Shown piece by piece: positions 54,482 through 63,361 of a stretch of DNA of 64,000 nucleotides (position 1 is its first letter; every line of letters begins with the position of its first letter). The stretch is from NCBI RefSeq assembly GCF_000718785.1, contig NZ_JOCA01000033.1:1-64000 (forward strand), in the 5' to 3' direction. The position numbers were made by a program, and so were the translations under genes. This DNA comes from Streptomyces sp. NRRL WC-3626. Lineage in GTDB: Bacteria; Actinomycetota; Actinomycetes; Streptomycetales; Streptomycetaceae. The notes beneath the pieces were generated by a model, which made no database searches, was not told the DNA's origin, and saw only the letters and a program-made list of their open reading frames with translations.

Positions 54482-54662
54482 CCGTCGTGCCTTTCGTCTC
54501 CGGCGGGGCGTGTCCGCGCGGCCCTTCCGGTACAAGTACCGCCCGCGCGAGCCGACTTCGGGGAAGAGGGTGGTGCGCCCCCACCCGCCCATACTGCCTC
54601 AGCGCGCGGCACGGCGGTGCCGGGCGCCCCCGAGGGGAAAGCGCCCGGCACCGGTTCCGCTC

Positions 54663-54971
54663 TCAGCGGTTGTAACGCATGAAGGCGCGGACCATGTGGC
54701 AGGTGGTGTCCGACGGGGGGTGGACGCCTATCAGGGCCGCCGTGGTGCGGATCCTGTCGTTGCGGGCCTGGGTGGGCAGGTAGACGCCGGAGTCGAGCAG
54801 GGCGATGGCGAGGCGCATCGCCTTCAGGCGGCGGTTGTGTGTGACGTACCAGTCGCGCGGGCGGCCGGCGGGCAGCGCGCGCTTCTCCACCGGGGCGCAG
54901 GGCAGTTCGAGCAGGACCGGGCGCTTCGCGGTGGACTGGGTGGGCTTCGGCTTCAGTGCGGCAGCGGGCAC
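54663..54971 (-). CDS. Small basic hypothetical protein
   Basis: A 102-residue protein, Lys/Pro-rich N-terminus, then a helical domain RDWYVTHNRRLKAMRLAIAL and ARNDRIRTTAALIGVHPPS; no family recognised, though the second half looks like a conserved nucleic-acid-binding type of fold. Start GTG 54971 is chosen over ATG 54977 because AGGAGG directly adjoins the ATG but is six bases from the GTG. A promoter with -35 TTGTCA and -10 TGTAAT lies 70-100 bases upstream. Confidence 0.72.
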   Translation of the reverse strand: MPAAALKPKPTQSTAKRPVLLELPCAPVEKRALPAGRPRDWYVTHNRRLKAMRLAIALLDSGVYLPTQARNDRIRTTAALIGVHPPSDTTCHMVRAFMRYNR

Positions 54972-55043
54972 GGACATCCTCCTGTCGCGGTCGGGGCGGT
55001 CCGCCGGGGCCCCCTGTGGCCCCGCCGCCGCCCTCGAACACTG

Positions 55044-55071
55044 ATTACAGTCTACTGCCCGCCACTGACAA
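55044..55071 (-). promoter_or_regulatory. Promoter of the small basic protein gene
   Basis: On the minus strand, TTGTCA (55066-55071), 16 bases, TGTAAT (55044-55049). It is the most AT-rich stretch in the local intergenic region. Confidence 0.5.
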
Positions 55072-55190
55072 TCAGCAGGTCCGTTCCGGACGATGAATGC
55101 GCTGGTGGGCGCGGGTTTTGACGTTTCGTCACAGGGGTCACGGGAGACACCCGCGCGAGGACCTGGAATTCGAACAGCGGGGTGGCGGCG

Positions 55191-55203
55191 TACGGTGTCC
55201 GTC
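55191..55203 (+). promoter_or_regulatory. Leaderless-type -10 element for the ArsC-like gene
   Basis: TACGGT at 55191-55196 precedes the ATG at 55204 by seven bases, with no ribosome-binding site. Confidence 0.45.
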
Positions 55204-55575
55204 ATGGAGATCTGGATCAATCCGGCCTGTTCCAAGTGCCGTAGCGCCATCAGTCTGCTCGACGCGGAGGGGGCCGAGTACACCGTCCGCCGGTATCTGG
55301 AGGAGGTGCCGGGCGAGGACGAGATCCGGGAGGTGCTTCAGCGGCTGGGCCTGGAGCCGTGGGACATCACGCGGACCCAGGAGGCGGAGGCGAAGGAGCT
55401 GGGGCTCGGGGAGTGGGCGCGGGACGCCGGCGCGCGGGACCGGTGGGTGGCGGCGCTCGCCGCGCATCCGCGGCTGATCCAGCGGCCGATCATCACGGCG
55501 GACGACGGTACGGCGGTCGTGGGCCGCACCGAGGACGCGGTGCGGGACGCCCTCTCCCGCCGAACCTCCGTGTGA
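55204..55575 (+). CDS. ArsC/Spx-family thioredoxin-like protein
   Basis: A 123-residue protein starting MEIWINPACSKCRSA, with the ArsC/Spx fold and CxxC at C9 and C12, and the later RPIITADD block that carries the substrate-binding region. It is either an arsenate reductase or a YffB-type protein; the CSKC pair and lack of other ars genes favour the general family only. The start sits behind a leaderless -10. It stands alone. Confidence 0.85.
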   Translation: MEIWINPACSKCRSAISLLDAEGAEYTVRRYLEEVPGEDEIREVLQRLGLEPWDITRTQEAEAKELGLGEWARDAGARDRWVAALAAHPRLIQRPIITADDGTAVVGRTEDAVRDALSRRTSV

Positions 55576-55674
55576 CGCAGGCCACTTCGGCGAACTGGGC
55601 CGACCGATGAGTAACTCCGTTCGGTATCTCGTACATAGCGGCGTACGCCCCCCTATCGCTTCGAGGAGGCGCGC

Positions 55675-56334
55675 ATGTCGCGCAGGAGAAGTCTCGGTCC
55701 GAAGAAGAAGCTCGCACTGTTGCTGAGCGCCGCGACGGTGGCGGGAGGCGGCGCCTTCGTCATGGCGACCACGTCGAACGCCACCCCGCCGGCGGCCACC
55801 ACCAAGTCCGCGGCGGACTCGACCGTCTGTCAGGGCCTGGCCACCGCGCTCGGCAACAACGAGAAGTTCATCGAGGGCCAGCGGGCCGCGCCCGACGCGC
55901 AGTCGCAGGCGCGGATCGCCAACCGCGAGGCGGTCATCGCCCAGATCCGGGTCCAGCAGGAGGCGTCCGGGTGCACGGTGGGGGAGTCGGCTCAGGGCTC
56001 CCAGCCGCAGCAGCCCGCACAGCCGGAGCAGCCCGCCCCCTCGCAGCCGGCGGCGGAGGAGAACGGCGGGGCGGCGCAGGCCTCCGGTGAGCAGGTGTGC
56101 AACGGGTCGACCGTCACCCTCTCCGGTGAGGACGGCGCCCCTGCCGCGTCCAGCAACCAGTTCCCGGCCGGGACGAAGCTGAAGGTCACCAACCTGGACA
56201 ACAACAAGTCCACGACGGTGGAGGTCACTTCGGTGTCCGGCAGCTGTGTGCTGCTGAACAACGCGGCCTTCGAGCAGGTCCGGGAGGCGGGCAAGTTCCT
56301 GATCCGCCGGGCGGTGATCGAGAAGGTCGGCTGA
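55675..56334 (+). CDS. Secreted protein with RlpA-like double-psi beta-barrel
   Basis: A 219-residue exported protein: signal peptide (1-36), an N-terminal helical module bracketed by two cysteines (C52 and C100), a Gln/Pro-rich linker (105-130), and a C-terminal domain (140-219, C142 and C191) whose pattern FPAGTKLKVTNLDNNK, TTVEVTSV, LLNNAAFEQ and FLIRRAVIEKV fits a double-psi beta-barrel of the RlpA/expansin type. The usual catalytic Asp after the VxV strand appears replaced by Ser, so hydrolysis is unlikely. ATG 55675 follows GAGGAGG. Confidence 0.78.
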   Translation: MSRRRSLGPKKKLALLLSAATVAGGGAFVMATTSNATPPAATTKSAADSTVCQGLATALGNNEKFIEGQRAAPDAQSQARIANREAVIAQIRVQQEASGCTVGESAQGSQPQQPAQPEQPAPSQPAAEENGGAAQASGEQVCNGSTVTLSGEDGAPAASSNQFPAGTKLKVTNLDNNKSTTVEVTSVSGSCVLLNNAAFEQVREAGKFLIRRAVIEKVG

Positions 56335-56446
56335 CACCCGGGTTCGTCGCGGATTCCCAGGGCCCGCCGCTCCCCCACGGGGCGGCGGGCCCGTCCGTGT
56401 CCCCGGCGGCCGGGGCACCCGGTGCGGCGGGACACGGCGGTGGCAG

Positions 56447-56484
56447 GTAACACGGGGTTCACACGCGGGCAACGGCCGGGAAAT
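56447..56484 (+). promoter_or_regulatory. GlnR-type operator of glnII (four half-sites)
   Basis: GTAAC (56447), TTCAC (56458), GCAAC (56469) and GAAAT (56480) are spaced exactly 11 bases apart, as at glnA. TTGACA follows at 56491-56496; I cannot place a matching -10. Confidence 0.82.
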
Positions 56485-56577
56485 CGCCTGTTGACAGGCT
56501 GCGTGGCATCGACGGCGGCGCCCCAGTGCCGCAGCACCCGCACCAGCGCCCAGACCCACCCCCGAAGGATGTGGACC

Positions 56578-57606
56578 GTGAGCTTCAAGGCCGAGTACAT
56601 CTGGATCGACGGCACCGAGCCGACCGCCAAGCTGCGTTCCAAGACGAAGATCCTGGGTGACGACGCCAAGGGCGCGGACCTGCCGATCTGGGGCTTCGAC
56701 GGTTCCTCCACCAACCAGGCCAAGGGGCACGCCTCCGACCGTGTCCTCAAGCCGGTCTTCGTCTGCCCGGACCCGATCCGCGGCGGTGACGACGTCCTGG
56801 TGCTGTGCGAGGTCCTCAACACGGACATGACGCCGCACGAGTCCAACACCCGTGCCCCGCTGGCCGAGGTCGCCGGGAAGTTCGCCGCCCAGGAGCCGGT
56901 CTTCGGCATCGAGCAGGAGTACACCTTCTTCAAGGGCTCCCGCCCGCTCGGCTTCCCCGAGGGCGGCTTCCCGGCCGCGCAGGGCGGCTACTACTGCGGT
57001 GTCGGCTCGGACGAGATCTTCGGCCGTGACGTCGTCGAGGCGCACCTGGAGAACTGCCTGAAGGCCGGTCTCGGCATCTCCGGCATCAACGCCGAGGTCA
57101 TGCCCGGCCAGTGGGAGTTCCAGGTGGGCCCGCTGGCCCCGCTGGAGGTCTCCGACCAGCTGTGGGTGGCCCGCTGGCTGCTCTACCGCACCGCCGAGGA
57201 CTTCGAGGTCTCCGCCACCCTGGACCCCAAGCCGGTCAAGGGCGACTGGAACGGCGCCGGCGCGCACACCAACTTCTCCACCAAGGCGATGCGCGAGGGC
57301 TACGACGCGATCATCACCGCCGCCGAGTCGCTCGGTGAGGGCTCCAAGCCGCTGGACCACGTCAAGAACTACGGCGCCGGCATCGACGACCGCCTCACCG
57401 GCCTGCACGAGACGGCGCCGTGGAACGAGTACTCGTACGGCGTCTCCGACCGCGGTGCCTCGGTGCGCATCCCGTGGCAGGTCGAGAAGGACGGCAAGGG
57501 CTACATCGAGGACCGCCGCCCGAACGCCAACGTGGACCCGTACGTGGTGACGCGGCTGCTGGTCGACACCTGCTGCACCGCGCTGGAGAAGGCCGGCCAG
57601 GTCTGA
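56578..57606 (+). CDS. glnII: Glutamine synthetase type II
   Basis: A 342-residue eukaryote-like glutamine synthetase: opening SFKAEYIWIDG, substrate residues in WGFDGSS, the ATP region (GQWEFQVGP) and the C-terminal EDRRPNANVDPY. It duplicates the reaction of glnA with different control; no adenylylation Tyr. GTG 56578 is chosen over ATG 56569 because GAAGGA is eight bases upstream. The GlnR half-sites upstream indicate the same nitrogen regulon as glnA. Confidence 0.96.
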   Translation: MSFKAEYIWIDGTEPTAKLRSKTKILGDDAKGADLPIWGFDGSSTNQAKGHASDRVLKPVFVCPDPIRGGDDVLVLCEVLNTDMTPHESNTRAPLAEVAGKFAAQEPVFGIEQEYTFFKGSRPLGFPEGGFPAAQGGYYCGVGSDEIFGRDVVEAHLENCLKAGLGISGINAEVMPGQWEFQVGPLAPLEVSDQLWVARWLLYRTAEDFEVSATLDPKPVKGDWNGAGAHTNFSTKAMREGYDAIITAAESLGEGSKPLDHVKNYGAGIDDRLTGLHETAPWNEYSYGVSDRGASVRIPWQVEKDGKGYIEDRRPNANVDPYVVTRLLVDTCCTALEKAGQV

Positions 57607-57622
57607 TCCCTACAGGCGAGCG

Positions 57623-57654
57623 AGGGGCGTCCACCGGTCGGGGTGGACGCCCCT
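57623..57654 (+). terminator. Terminator after glnII
   Basis: A perfect 13-pair stem (57623-57635 with 57642-57654) around GGTCGG, 16 bases past the stop codon. Confidence 0.8.
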
Positions 57655-57717
57655 TCGCGTTGTCCGAGCGGTGGAAGGGGGCTCCTGCCGGGCGCGCGGG
57701 TCTGCTTCAATGGGCGT

Positions 57718-57840
57718 ATGGCCAGCTTCCGGAAGTACGACGCGACGGGTCGCCGTGACCTCGAGCCGTTCTGGCCTTCCCGTCAGCACCACGACTTCGA
57801 CCGGGTGTGTTGTCGCGTGACGAACGCACCGGCCCTCTAA
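57718..57840 (+). CDS. Candidate Cys-Cys leader peptide
   Basis: A 40-residue ORF with the terminal stretch DRVCCRVTNAPAL. TTCAAT (57706-57711) is followed by six bases and the ATG, so the message would be leaderless. In actinobacteria, small leaderless ORFs with adjacent cysteine codons near the end act as cysteine-responsive attenuators; here the gene 101 bases downstream encodes a winged-helix protein. The intervening bases hold short GC hairpins but no clear anti-terminator. It could also be a normal small gene. Confidence 0.5.
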   Translation: MASFRKYDATGRRDLEPFWPSRQHHDFDRVCCRVTNAPAL

Positions 57841-57941
57841 AGCCCGGGCACCCGGCAGATCCCGGACCCCCGGCGGCCTTCGGCCGGCGCGAACCGCGTA
57901 CGTCCTCGACGAACCCCTTCGCGCGAAAGAGCTGACGACTC

Positions 57942-58505
57942 ATGGCGACCACCCGCTCCCTGACCTCCGCCCCCTCCGCCCCCGCGTCCCTTCCGCCCCG
58001 GCACCGGCTGCGCGCCGTCGACCGGGACGAGGTGGTGACCGTCGCGGATCTGCTGCCGCCGGGCGCCACCTGGCTGCCCGCCCCGCAGCACGCCCTGCCG
58101 GTGCTGCCCGGCCGTCCCCCGATGGTCGGCTATCTGGTACTGGTCCCGGCCGACCAGCAGCCGCCGTTCCCGGTCGCGGTGCCGGAGCCGGCCGGCTCCG
58201 GGGCCGACGACGACGCGCTGATCCGGGTCGACACCGTGCAGCGCACCGCCCAGGTCGACGGGCGCCCACTCGACCTGACCTACCTGGAGTTCGAGCTGCT
58301 GGCCCATCTGGTCGCGCACCCGGGCCGGGTGCACACCCGGGACCATCTCGTGGGCACGGTGTGGGGCTACGGCCATGTCGGCGACGGCCGTACCGTCGAC
58401 GTCCACATCGCCCGGCTGCGCCGCAAGCTGGGCGCCGGGCACCGCGACGCGATCCGCACGGTGCGCCGGGTCGGCTACAAGTACGTGCCCGTGGCCGCGC
58501 GCTGA
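57942..58505 (+). CDS. OmpR-type winged-helix DNA-binding protein without receiver
   Basis: A 187-residue protein. The N-terminal half is Ala/Pro-rich and lacks a receiver domain, and residues 90-185 are a trans_reg_C winged helix (TYLEFELLAHLVAHPGRVHTRDHL, DVHIARLRRKLG, IRTVRRVGYKYV). It would be a DNA-binding regulator without phosphorylation. ATG 57942 with GAAAGAG upstream. It follows the leader peptide candidate; operon or attenuated control is plausible. Confidence 0.83.
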   Translation: MATTRSLTSAPSAPASLPPRHRLRAVDRDEVVTVADLLPPGATWLPAPQHALPVLPGRPPMVGYLVLVPADQQPPFPVAVPEPAGSGADDDALIRVDTVQRTAQVDGRPLDLTYLEFELLAHLVAHPGRVHTRDHLVGTVWGYGHVGDGRTVDVHIARLRRKLGAGHRDAIRTVRRVGYKYVPVAAR

Positions 58506-58567
58506 ACCGGTCTGCCGACAGCAGATTCCCGTTCCCCCGTGCCGCCCGGCCGGGCAGAGTCACCGGT

Positions 58568-59578
58568 ATGAGACTTCTGATGCTGGGCGGTACGGAGTTC
58601 GCGGGCCGGGCCGTCGTCGAGGCGGCCCTGGGCCGGGGCTGGGAGGTGACCGTCTTCCACCGGGGACGGCACGAGGCCCCCCACGGCGCGCGGACTCTGC
58701 TGGGCGACCGCACGGCGCTCGACGGTCTGGCCGCGCTCGACGAGGACCCCGGCCAGTGGGACGTCGTCGTCGACTCCTGGTCGGCCGCGCCGCGCGCGGT
58801 GCGGGACACGGCACGGCTGCTGCGCGACCGCGCCGGACGGTATGTGTACGTGTCGAGCTGCTCGGTGTACGAGTGGGCGCCGCCCGCCGGGTACACCGAG
58901 CAAGCTCCCGTGGTGGAGGGCGCCTCGGCCGACTCCGGGGTCACGGACTACGCGCGGGACAAGCGGGGCGGTGAGCTGGCCGCCGTGGACGCCTTCGGCG
59001 CGGACCGGTCGCTGCTGGTGCGGGCGGGGCTGCTGATCGGGCCGTACGAGAACGTGGGCCGGCTGCCCTGGTGGCTGGCCCGCACGGCGAGCGGCGGGCC
59101 GGTGCTCGCGCCGGGTCCGCGGGAGCTGCCGCTGCAGTACGCCGACGTCCGTGACCTCGCGGAGTGGATCCTCGGGGCGGCGGAGCAGGGCCTGAGCGGG
59201 CCGTACAACCTGATGTCGCCGCAGGGGCACACCACGATGGGCGAGCTGCTCGACGCCTGTGTCCGGGTGACCGGGGGTACGGCGGAACTGCGGTGGACCG
59301 CGCCGGAGGTGATCCTCGGCGCGGGGATCGAGCCGTGGACGCAGTTGCCGGTGTGGGTGCCGCCGGGCACCGATCTGCACGACGCGCTGCACTCGGCGGA
59401 CGTCTCCCGGGCGGTCGCGACGGGCCTGCGCTGCCGCCCGGTCGCGGAGACCGTGGCCGACACCTGGGCCTGGCTGCGAGGGATCGGCGGTACGGCGCCC
59501 CAGCGGCCGGACCGTACGGTCAAGGGGCTCGACCCGGAGGTGGAGGCGAAGGTCCTCGGCATCGCGGGAGGGGTGTAG
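58568..59578 (+). CDS. NAD-dependent epimerase/reductase family protein
   Basis: A 336-residue Rossmann protein: LMLGGTEFAGRAVVEAAL (glycine motif), FHRGRHEAPHG, YVSSCSVYEW with the YxxxK-like region replaced by DYARDKRGGE, then a substrate domain. It resembles isoflavone reductase-like/epimerase proteins of streptomycetes; the substrate is unknown. ATG 58568; a CAGAGT seven bases upstream hints at a leaderless start. The adjoining two-component pair is on the same strand. Confidence 0.84.
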   Translation: MRLLMLGGTEFAGRAVVEAALGRGWEVTVFHRGRHEAPHGARTLLGDRTALDGLAALDEDPGQWDVVVDSWSAAPRAVRDTARLLRDRAGRYVYVSSCSVYEWAPPAGYTEQAPVVEGASADSGVTDYARDKRGGELAAVDAFGADRSLLVRAGLLIGPYENVGRLPWWLARTASGGPVLAPGPRELPLQYADVRDLAEWILGAAEQGLSGPYNLMSPQGHTTMGELLDACVRVTGGTAELRWTAPEVILGAGIEPWTQLPVWVPPGTDLHDALHSADVSRAVATGLRCRPVAETVADTWAWLRGIGGTAPQRPDRTVKGLDPEVEAKVLGIAGGV

Positions 59579-59646
59579 GTAACACCACCCCCGGGCCGGG
59601 TGTCCGGCCCAGTGCCCCGCCCGCCGCGCCCCGTCAGACTTGTGCC

Positions 59647-60912
59647 ATGACCACAGACACGAGAAGCGGCGGCGGGCGGACCACGGGGCGGGGCATCGCG
59701 CTCGCCGCGCTACGGGGGCTGGCGCTCGCGCTGGTGGCGCTGCCGGGGGCGGTGCTGTGCTTCGTGCTGTCCGTGGTGTCCATCGCGCTGATCCCGATCG
59801 GTGTCGGCATCGTCACCACCCCGTACGTACTGCGGGGGGTGCGGGCGTTCGCGAACTGGCGGCGGGTGCTGGCGGCCGAGTGGGGCGGGGTGCGGATCGC
59901 GCCGTCGTACCGGCCGCTGCCCGAGGACGCCAATCCGTGGGGGCGGACGTTCGGGATGCTGGGCGATCCGGCGACATGGCGGGACCTGCGGTGGCTGCCG
60001 GTCGACATGACCGCCGGCTTCGTCACCGCGCTGCTGCCGTTCGCGCTGCTGGTCTATCCGCTGGAGGGCCTGGCGATCGCGGCCGGCCTGTGGCGGGTGC
60101 TGCCCGACGGGTACTGGTACGGCTTCGTACGCGTCACCGGCCAGCTGTCCGCGCTCGGCGCCGGGGTGCTCGCCCTGGCCCTGCTGTTCCTGGCCCACTT
60201 CCTCACCCCGCGCCTGCTGCACGGGCACTTCCTGCTCACCCGGGCCGTCCTCGGCTCGGACCGGGGCGAACTGACCGAGCGGGTGCGGGTGCTGACGGAG
60301 ACCCGGCGGGACGCCGTGGACACCTCCGCCGCCGAACTGCGGCGCATCGAGCGGGATCTGCACGACGGGGCGCAGGCCCGCCTGGTCGCCATGGGCATGG
60401 ACCTGGGCACGGTCGAGGCGCTGCTGGAGAAGGACCCGGCGAAGGCGCGCGCGCTGCTGACGCAGGCCCGGCAGTCGTCCGCCGAGGCGCTGACGGAGCT
60501 GCGGGAGCTGGTGCGCGGCATCCATCCGCCGGTGCTGGCCGAACGCGGCCTCGGCGACGCGGTGCGGGCGCTGGCGCTGCGGCTGCCGGTGGCGACGGAG
60601 GTGGACGTGGAGCTGACCGGGCGGGCCGGGGCGCCGGTGGAGTCGGCGGCGTACTTCGCGGTGAGCGAGGTGCTCACCAACGCGGTGAAGCACTCGGGCG
60701 CGGACCGGATCTGGATCGACGTGCACCACTCCGAGGGGTTTCTGCGGGTGACGGTCACCGACAACGGCCGGGGCGGCGCGGTGATCGGCGCCGGCTCGGG
60801 ACTGACCGGGGTGGAGCGGCGACTGGGTACATTCGACGGCGTCCTGGCCGTCAGCAGCCCCGCGGGCGGTCCCACCATGGTCACCATGGAGCTCCCTTGC
60901 GCGTTGTCCTAG
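59647..60912 (+). CDS. Sensor histidine kinase, HisKA_3 type
   Basis: A 421-residue kinase with an N-terminal sensor-like membrane domain (four helices, about 18-40, 45-60, 120-140, 165-190) of the streptomycete type, the phosphoacceptor His239 in ERDLHDGAQARLVAMGMDLG and a HATPase domain (VSEVLTNAVKHSG, GSGLTGVERR). CAGACT lies six bases before the ATG at 59647. It overlaps the regulator gene by 16 bases. Confidence 0.92.
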   Translation: MTTDTRSGGGRTTGRGIALAALRGLALALVALPGAVLCFVLSVVSIALIPIGVGIVTTPYVLRGVRAFANWRRVLAAEWGGVRIAPSYRPLPEDANPWGRTFGMLGDPATWRDLRWLPVDMTAGFVTALLPFALLVYPLEGLAIAAGLWRVLPDGYWYGFVRVTGQLSALGAGVLALALLFLAHFLTPRLLHGHFLLTRAVLGSDRGELTERVRVLTETRRDAVDTSAAELRRIERDLHDGAQARLVAMGMDLGTVEALLEKDPAKARALLTQARQSSAEALTELRELVRGIHPPVLAERGLGDAVRALALRLPVATEVDVELTGRAGAPVESAAYFAVSEVLTNAVKHSGADRIWIDVHHSEGFLRVTVTDNGRGGAVIGAGSGLTGVERRLGTFDGVLAVSSPAGGPTMVTMELPCALS

Positions 60913-61550
60913 CCGAAGACCTGTTCCTGCTGCGCGACGGACTCGTCCGGCTCCTCGAGGCGCACGACTTCGAGATCGCGGCGGCGGTGGAGACCGGGCC
61001 CGAGCTGACCCGGGCACTGGCCGAGCACGAACCCGACGTCGCCGTGGTGGACGTACGGCTGCCGCCGACGCACACCGACGAGGGCCTGCAGTGCGCGCTG
61101 GAGGCGCGGCGCCGACGGCCGGGGCTGCCGGTGCTGGTGCTGTCGCAGCACGTGGAGCAGTTGTACGCGCGGGAGCTGCTGGCGGACGGCAGTGGCGGGG
61201 TCGGCTATCTGCTGAAGGACCGGGTGTTCGACGCGGAGCAGTTCGTGGACGCGGTACGACGGGTGGCCCGGGGAGGTACGGCGATGGACCCGCAGGTGAT
61301 CCAGCAGCTGCTGGCGCGGCAGTCGGGCGACGACCGGCCGCTGGCCCGGCTGACGCCCCGCGAGCTGGAGGTGCTGGAGCTGATGGCGCAGGGGCGGACC
61401 AACGCGGCGATCGCGGCGAAGCTGGTGGTGACGGAACGGGCGATCGCCAAGCACACCGCCAACATCTTCGCCAAACTGGGACTCGAGGTATCGGACGACG
61501 ACAACCGGCGCGTCCTCGCCGTACTCGCCTATCTCGACCACGGCCGCTGA
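60897..61550 (+). CDS. NarL/LuxR-family response regulator
   Basis: A 217-residue regulator with receiver (Asp52 in VAVVDVRLPP) and LuxR domain (LTPRELEVLELMAQGRTNAAIA). The start is TTG 60897 because the receiver begins RVVLAEDLFL directly after it and GGAG sits five bases upstream; the ORF stays open upstream only in the kinase frame. The 16-base overlap ties it to the kinase. The target is unknown; the secreted DUF1996 protein downstream is a candidate. Confidence 0.9.
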   Translation: MRVVLAEDLFLLRDGLVRLLEAHDFEIAAAVETGPELTRALAEHEPDVAVVDVRLPPTHTDEGLQCALEARRRRPGLPVLVLSQHVEQLYARELLADGSGGVGYLLKDRVFDAEQFVDAVRRVARGGTAMDPQVIQQLLARQSGDDRPLARLTPRELEVLELMAQGRTNAAIAAKLVVTERAIAKHTANIFAKLGLEVSDDDNRRVLAVLAYLDHGR

Positions 61551-61760
61551 AACCGGACCTCACACCGGGTGGGCGATCAGCAACTCCCGGTACTCCAGGG
61601 CCTGTTGAAACCGGTGTGCCGTACGAACTTCTCATCAATTCCTGTGCCGGGTGAACACCCGTGGGGCGGCTCCCGTACTCAAGGGAGCCGCTTCACTCCT
61701 GTCGGGCCGTTCACTGCCCCGCAATGGGATGCCCCCGTAAGGAAGGTCAAGAGGAGTTCC

Positions 61761-63287
61761 ATGGGACGCAACACAAGAAAACGCCGTACGCCGCTGGCCG
61801 CCAAGGCCGTAGCCGGGGTAGCGGCCCTGGCGCTCGGCGGGGGCGGGCTGATCTGGGCCAATTTCTATGCCTCGGCACACGAGGACGGAGGCCACAACCG
61901 GACGAAGTCGAGAGGGGCGCAGCAGGTCGCCACGATCGACTGCCCGGACGTCGGGCAGCAGCTCCGTGACGTGCCGGACCGGGCCCGCGGTGAGGTCGAC
62001 GGTGAACTGGCCTCTATGGACCAGCAGATCACCGACGCCTACCAGCGCCTCGTCACCACGCGCCGCGCGCAGGCCGGGGACGGGCAGTTCGTGCAGAACT
62101 CCATCCTGGGTCCGCTCAAGGACCGCCGGAAGGTGCTGATCGACCGCATCAAGCTGGAGATCAACCGGGCCGGCGGCAAGGCCGGCAACGACCTGGACCG
62201 GCTCGCCGGCTGCACCGGCCGCCCCGCCGACGGGCAGCAGGGCGGCGGCCAGAACGGTGGCGGTCAGAACGACGGCGGCCAGGACCAGGGTCAGGACGGC
62301 GGCCAGGACGGCGGCCAGGACCAGGGTGACGGTCAGGACCAGGACGACAACGGCAACGGTGTCGCGGGCCCGGTGGCCGAGGACTTCATCGACATCAACG
62401 ACGTCCAGCCGGGCTCCCGCGATCTGCAGAACGGGCTCGCGGCGAACGGCGACGGCGGTTCCACCGGTACCTTCACCACCGAGTGCGGTACCAACGAGAA
62501 CAACATCTTCAACAGTGACAACCTGATCGCCGCCCCGGGCGTCGACAACGGCGCGCACCACGTGCACGACTACGTCGGCAACCAGGACAACGACGCCTTC
62601 TCCAGCGACGAGGACCTGGCCAACGCCGACACCTCGTGCCAGAACCAGGGCGACAAGTCCACGTACTACTGGCCGGTGCTGCGACTCCAGGACGGTACCC
62701 AGGAGTTCGACGCGAACGACCAGGGCGGTGGCGCCGAGGGCAACATCGGCAAGATCCTCAAGCCGGCCCAGGCCGAGCTGAGGTTCGCCGGCAGCAAGCA
62801 GGGCGACGTCGTGGCGATGCCGAAGTTCCTGCGCATCATCACCGGTGACGCCAAGGCGTTCGTCAACGGCAACGGCAACGCCAACACCTCGTGGTCCTGC
62901 ACGGGCTTCGAGGACCGGCAGGTGACGGACAAGTACCCGCTGTGCCCGCAGGGCAGCCAGGTCGTGCGCACGACCAACTTCCAGAGCTGCTGGGACGGTC
63001 AGAACATCGACAGCGCCAACCACCGTGACCACATGGCGTTCGTGAACGCCGACGGCACCTGCTCGAACGGCTTCCAGGCCATTCCGCAGCTCCAGGTCCG
63101 CCTGGTGTACGACATCCCCACCCCGGTCATCGAGAACGGCCAGGTGCAGAACCCGTACGCGGTGGACAGCTTCCCGGAGCAGCTGCACAAGCCGATCACC
63201 GATCACAACGACTTCATCAACGTGATGGACGACGACCTGATGAACCAGGTGGTCGGGTGCATCAACAGCGGTGAGGACTGCAAGTAG
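61761..63287 (+). CDS. Secreted DUF1996 protein
   Basis: A 508-residue exported protein: signal/anchor segment (about 14-34), an N-terminal helical module bracketed by cysteines C61 and C151 ([27 protein letters not shown]), a Gly/Gln/Asp-rich repeat linker (155-200), and a C-terminal DUF1996 domain with conserved aromatic and Cys residues ([44 protein letters not shown]). The family is secreted in actinobacteria and fungi, of unknown activity. ATG 61761 follows GAGGAG. Confidence 0.85.
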   Translation: MGRNTRKRRTPLAAKAVAGVAALALGGGGLIWANFYASAHEDGGHNRTKSRGAQQVATIDCPDVGQQLRDVPDRARGEVDGELASMDQQITDAYQRLVTTRRAQAGDGQFVQNSILGPLKDRRKVLIDRIKLEINRAGGKAGNDLDRLAGCTGRPADGQQGGGQNGGGQNDGGQDQGQDGGQDGGQDQGDGQDQDDNGNGVAGPVAEDFIDINDVQPGSRDLQNGLAANGDGGSTGTFTTECGTNENNIFNSDNLIAAPGVDNGAHHVHDYVGNQDNDAFSSDEDLANADTSCQNQGDKSTYYWPVLRLQDGTQEFDANDQGGGAEGNIGKILKPAQAELRFAGSKQGDVVAMPKFLRIITGDAKAFVNGNGNANTSWSCTGFEDRQVTDKYPLCPQGSQVVRTTNFQSCWDGQNIDSANHRDHMAFVNADGTCSNGFQAIPQLQVRLVYDIPTPVIENGQVQNPYAVDSFPEQLHKPITDHNDFINVMDDDLMNQVVGCINSGEDCK

Positions 63288-63302
63288 TTCCGGCGGCAGC
63301 CG

Positions 63303-63352
63303 ACAGAAGGAGGGCCGGTGGCGGGGATTCCCGCCACCGGCCCTCCTTCTGT
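63303..63352. terminator. Perfect 23-bp bidirectional terminator
   Basis: 63303-63325 pairs with 63330-63352 without mismatch around the loop GATT, between the convergent DUF1996 and lipoprotein genes. Confidence 0.92.
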
Positions 63353-63361
63353 TCGCCGGTC

